Source: Coprobacter tertius
GTDB lineage: Bacteria > Bacteroidota > Bacteroidia > Bacteroidales > Coprobacteraceae
Assembly: GCF_024330105.1 (NCBI RefSeq)
Contig: NZ_JANDHW010000008.1
Coordinates: 1 to 64,000, forward strand
DNA: 64,000 nucleotides
Direction: 5' to 3'
The notes beneath the pieces were generated by a model. The model was given only the letters and a program-made list of their open reading frames with translations, was not told where the DNA came from and searched no databases. The position numbers and the translations under genes were made by a program. Shown one piece after another: positions 61,223 through 64,000 of the stretch; within the stretch, counting starts at the first letter, position 1; every line of letters starts with the position of its first letter.

Positions 61223-61972
61223 ATGAAAGTCGGCTTATTCATTCCCTGTTATATCGACGCCGTCTATCCAGAGGTAGGCATAGCAACTCTCGAACTACTC
61301 GAAAAGGCAGGAATAGACGTAGAAGTTCCCTTACGGCAAACATGCTGCGGACAACCCATGACAAACGAAGGAGATCACAAAAGCGCAAGATGCGCAGAAG
61401 AACTTTTCGTCGAAAATTTCAAAGAATACGACTATATCGTAGCTCCTGCCGGAAGCTGTGTAAAACAAGTACGTATACATTACGATAAACTGGAACAGAC
61501 TCCCGAAGTACAACACGTACGAAAAAACACCTATGAACTGGTAGAATTTCTGCACGACATTCTTAAAATAGAATCGTTTCCCGGTATCAGTTTTCCACAT
61601 AAAGTAGCACTGCACAACAGTTGTAGTTCGATCAGGGGACTCGGTATCGCAAAACCTTCTGAAATTATGGGAAAACCTTATAACAAATCGGCCGATTTGC
61701 TACATACAATTCCAGACATAGAATTAGTAAAACTCGATCGTCCGGACGAATGTTGCGGTTTCGGCGGAACATTTTGTGTAACCGACGAAGAAGTAAGTGC
61801 ACGCATGGGTCTCGACAAAGTTTCGGACTACATAGCCCATGGTGCGGAATTTGTCGTTTCACCCGACATGTCATGCTTAATGCATCAAGAAGGTATTGCC
61901 CGTAGAAACGGTATAACCATCCCATTTATACATATCGCTCAGATACTCAACGGCGGTCCATTTAAAAAATAA
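61223..61972 (+). CDS. lutA: L-lactate utilisation protein LutA
   Basis: This 249-residue Fe-S protein has two CCG (heterodisulfide-reductase-like cysteine-rich) domains: RQTCCGQPMTNEGDHKSA in the first half, and LDRPDECCGFGGTF with VSPDMSCLMHQEGIARR in the second. LutA, LutB and LutC together oxidise L-lactate to pyruvate at the membrane, passing electrons to quinone. The family also includes glycolate-oxidase-type iron-sulfur subunits. The gene is followed 5 bp later by lutB. Confidence 0.94.
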   Translation: MKVGLFIPCYIDAVYPEVGIATLELLEKAGIDVEVPLRQTCCGQPMTNEGDHKSARCAEELFVENFKEYDYIVAPAGSCVKQVRIHYDKLEQTPEVQHVRKNTYELVEFLHDILKIESFPGISFPHKVALHNSCSSIRGLGIAKPSEIMGKPYNKSADLLHTIPDIELVKLDRPDECCGFGGTFCVTDEEVSARMGLDKVSDYIAHGAEFVVSPDMSCLMHQEGIARRNGITIPFIHIAQILNGGPFKK

Positions 61973-61977
61973 TATAT

Positions 61978-63372
61978 ATGGAAAAAGTTATAAATGTCGC
62001 TAAAAATGCCGGAGAATTTATCAACCGGGACAATATACACGAAAGACTACATGATAAAAATCTTTGGAATGCCCGAGTAAAACGTGATCATATCGCTTCT
62101 ACCATTCCTGAATGGGAAGATCTCAGAGAACTGGCTTCACAAATAAAAATGCATACCCTTTCGCATCTCGACCAATATGTTGCACAATTTGCCGAAAATG
62201 CCGAAAAAAACGGGGCAATCGTACATTGGGCTAAAGATGCAACAGAACATAATGAAATTGTACTGAGCATACTCCGCGACAAGCATGTCGGTGAAATAAT
62301 AAAAAGTAAATCGATGCTTCAGGAAGAATGCGGCATGGTACCTTTTCTCGAAAAAAACGGAATCACTGTAACCGAAAGCGATCTGGGCGAACGCATACAA
62401 CAACTTTCCCAAGAACTTCCGAGCCATATCGTCATGCCTGCTATCGAAAAAACGACAGAAGACGTAGCCCGCATTTTTGCGGAAAATATAGGTACAGATC
62501 CTAACGATAACGATCCTCATTCGTTAAACGAAGCCATGCGTAATAATGCGCGTCCTAAATTTTTGAAAGCCGGAGCCGGCATGACAGGAGCGAACTTTGC
62601 TGTAGCCGAAACCGGGACATTCGTTGTTTGTACCAATGAAGGAAACGCCGATATCGGAGCCTCTGTACCTCCTTTACACATTGCCAGTATCGGAATCGAA
62701 AAAATTATTCCCCGTACCCGAGACCTGAGTGTATTCATCGGGTTATTATCACGTAGTGCTTTGGGAACACCGGCAACACAATATACTTCACATTTTACCG
62801 GTCCGAGATACGGTGGCGAATTGCATATAATCCTAACCGATAACGGCCGCAGCAAAAGATTAGGGAATTCCGATTTCAGGACCTCTCTGAAATGTATCCG
62901 ATGCGGAGCCTGCATGAATACATGCCCGGTTTACCGAAGAAGCGGAGGTCTTTCCTATAAAGCCGTTTACTCAGGACCGATCGGTATTATCCTCGATCCT
63001 ACCTTCGACGGACATAAATACAGCGAACTTCCCTTTCATTCAACACTATGCGGATCATGTAGCGAAGTTTGCCCGGTAAAAATAGATATCAGTACCCAGA
63101 TTTACAAATGGCGCGAAGTCATGGTACAGAAAAATTATTTGCCTGCTATCCGTAAATATTCATTCAAAGCTGCCGGATTTGTTTTTGCACATCCATTCGT
63201 TTTCAGAACAGCCGAAGCGGCAGCCTCCCGATTACTCCCTCTCGCACCCCGTTTTCTGCTATATAACAAAACATTAAATCCTTGGGGGCGTCACCGCGAA
63301 TTACCCGATTTCTCGAAACGAAAATTCAGAAACTGGTATCTGAAAAACAGAAAAAATCCCGAAGAATTATGA
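61978..63372 (+). CDS. lutB: L-lactate utilisation iron-sulfur protein LutB
   Basis: This 464-residue protein has an N-terminal LUD domain (about 60-290; MTGANFAVAETGTFVVCTNE, and HIASIGIEKIIPRTRDLSVF) and a C-terminal pair of 4Fe-4S ferredoxin clusters: CIRCGACMNTCPVYRR (about 305-320) and CGSCSEVCPVKIDI (about 358-371). A C-terminal segment with AAASRLLPLAPRF follows. It probably conducts electrons from lactate oxidation. Its stop overlaps the lutC start (ATGA). Confidence 0.95.
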   Translation: MEKVINVAKNAGEFINRDNIHERLHDKNLWNARVKRDHIASTIPEWEDLRELASQIKMHTLSHLDQYVAQFAENAEKNGAIVHWAKDATEHNEIVLSILRDKHVGEIIKSKSMLQEECGMVPFLEKNGITVTESDLGERIQQLSQELPSHIVMPAIEKTTEDVARIFAENIGTDPNDNDPHSLNEAMRNNARPKFLKAGAGMTGANFAVAETGTFVVCTNEGNADIGASVPPLHIASIGIEKIIPRTRDLSVFIGLLSRSALGTPATQYTSHFTGPRYGGELHIILTDNGRSKRLGNSDFRTSLKCIRCGACMNTCPVYRRSGGLSYKAVYSGPIGIILDPTFDGHKYSELPFHSTLCGSCSEVCPVKIDISTQIYKWREVMVQKNYLPAIRKYSFKAAGFVFAHPFVFRTAEAAASRLLPLAPRFLLYNKTLNPWGRHRELPDFSKRKFRNWYLKNRKNPEEL

Positions 63373-63959
63373 AAAGTACGAAAGACGAAATATTACTGGC
63401 TATAAAAAAAAATCTACCTGAAGAAAAAACTGAAATTCCTGAAATTCCCGATTTCGGTAGAAATATACCTGATCTTCTCGATGCATTCAAAGAAAACCTC
63501 ACTTTGGCAGCCGGCACTTTTCATGAGGTAAATGACGAGATCGAAGCTAATAAATTACTGCATACGTTATTTCCCGATGCAAAAGTCATCTGTTCGGCAA
63601 CACCCCGTATTCACGGAAACAAAAATATTCATACCGTAAAAGATCCACACGAACTGGCCGATGTCGATGTTGGTGTAGTACAAGCCCATTTCGGCATTGC
63701 AGAAAACGGAATGGTCTGGATAACACAAGAAGATCTGAAAATCAATGCCTTGGGATTTCTCTCACAACATTTGGTGATTTTACTCGATAAAAATAACTTA
63801 GTAAAAGACCTTTACGAGGCTTACCGAAAAATCGACTTGTCTTCCACCCACTACGGATGTTTTATGTTGGGACCGTCTGCAACTGCCGATATCGGAGCCG
63901 TAATGATACGCGGCGCACAAGGCGCTCGGTCGCTTACCGTTTTCTTCCTACCAGACTAA
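63369..63959 (+). CDS. lutC: L-lactate utilisation protein LutC
   Basis: This 196-residue LUD-domain protein starts at the ATG overlapping the lutB stop; a longer in-frame extension from 63282 runs inside lutB and is rejected. Segments AHFGIAENGMVWITQEDLKI, GFLSQHLVILLDKNNLVKDL, and GPSATADIGAVMIRGAQGAR are typical of LutC. It completes the lutABC operon. No LldR/LutR-type regulator or lactate permease gene lies in the window. Confidence 0.94.
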   Translation: MKSTKDEILLAIKKNLPEEKTEIPEIPDFGRNIPDLLDAFKENLTLAAGTFHEVNDEIEANKLLHTLFPDAKVICSATPRIHGNKNIHTVKDPHELADVDVGVVQAHFGIAENGMVWITQEDLKINALGFLSQHLVILLDKNNLVKDLYEAYRKIDLSSTHYGCFMLGPSATADIGAVMIRGAQGARSLTVFFLPD

Positions 63960-64000
63960 ACGAAACATTTTATCGTTTACTGAGTCACGATATGCATACG

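Noticed and set aside
63282-63368. Longer N-terminus of LutC inside lutB
   Set aside because: It is out of frame with and buried in lutB; the ATG overlapping the lutB stop is standard coupling.

Overview
The window is a chromosomal segment of a low-GC member of the Bacteroidales. Evidence for this is the family content (DUF3575/DUF3868, DUF3078, BatD, DUF3857 proteins, a GlmU-like nucleotidyltransferase, an Mpi-type DNA invertase), lipobox-type exported proteins, and promoters of the Bacteroides type (TTTG, about 19 nt, TAnnTTTG). A Barnesiellaceae-like genus such as Coprobacter or Barnesiella would fit, but that is a guess from gene order and base composition.

Layout. 0.2-6.1 kb is conserved housekeeping: a DJ-1-like protein, sppA, lpxK, a purine nucleoside phosphorylase, thiL and tRNA-Phe. 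6.1-15.0 kb is an accessory island. It starts at the 3' end of tRNA-Phe, carries a decayed tyrosine integrase, is bounded by two related flank repeats, and holds two similar lipoprotein genes, a TPR-like protein, two ankyrin proteins, a DUF1266 protein and small membrane proteins. 15-31 kb holds an AraC/GyrI-like regulator, a nitronate monooxygenase-like oxidoreductase, an RNA-chaperone cluster (RhlE helicase, cold-shock protein, RRM protein), a calpain-like lipoprotein, a DUF3575/DUF3868 pair, BatD, an S8 protease-FHA-nucleotidyltransferase group, a HAD phosphatase with aroB, and tRNA-Pro.

31.6-36.9 kb is the most striking locus. A serine invertase of the Mpi type lies beside a single-chain type IIG restriction-modification gene and a silent, oppositely oriented copy of its target-recognition domain. 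The two copies share perfect inverted repeats of 142 bp and 62 bp in the same reading frame. Inversion should swap the recognition domain while the promoter, outside the invertible segment, stays fixed. This predicts switching of methylation and restriction specificity.

37-48.6 kb holds a GH78 rhamnosidase, an AraC pseudogene, a flavodoxin-like lipoprotein, an RND efflux operon (adaptor, pump, outer-membrane channel) and a DUF3078 protein. 48.7-54.0 kb holds an AI-2E-type permease, a hemolysin III protein, and a glycine-betaine-type ABC operon led by an outer-membrane porin. 54.4-59.4 kb holds an exported EEP-family phosphodiesterase and two DUF3857/transglutaminase-like proteins. 59.5-61.1 kb holds an ECF sigma factor with a putative membrane partner and a divergent membrane protein. 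Both arms of that divergent region carry the same TGTAAC-N16-CGTC promoter-like motif. 61.2-64 kb is the lutABC lactate-oxidation operon.
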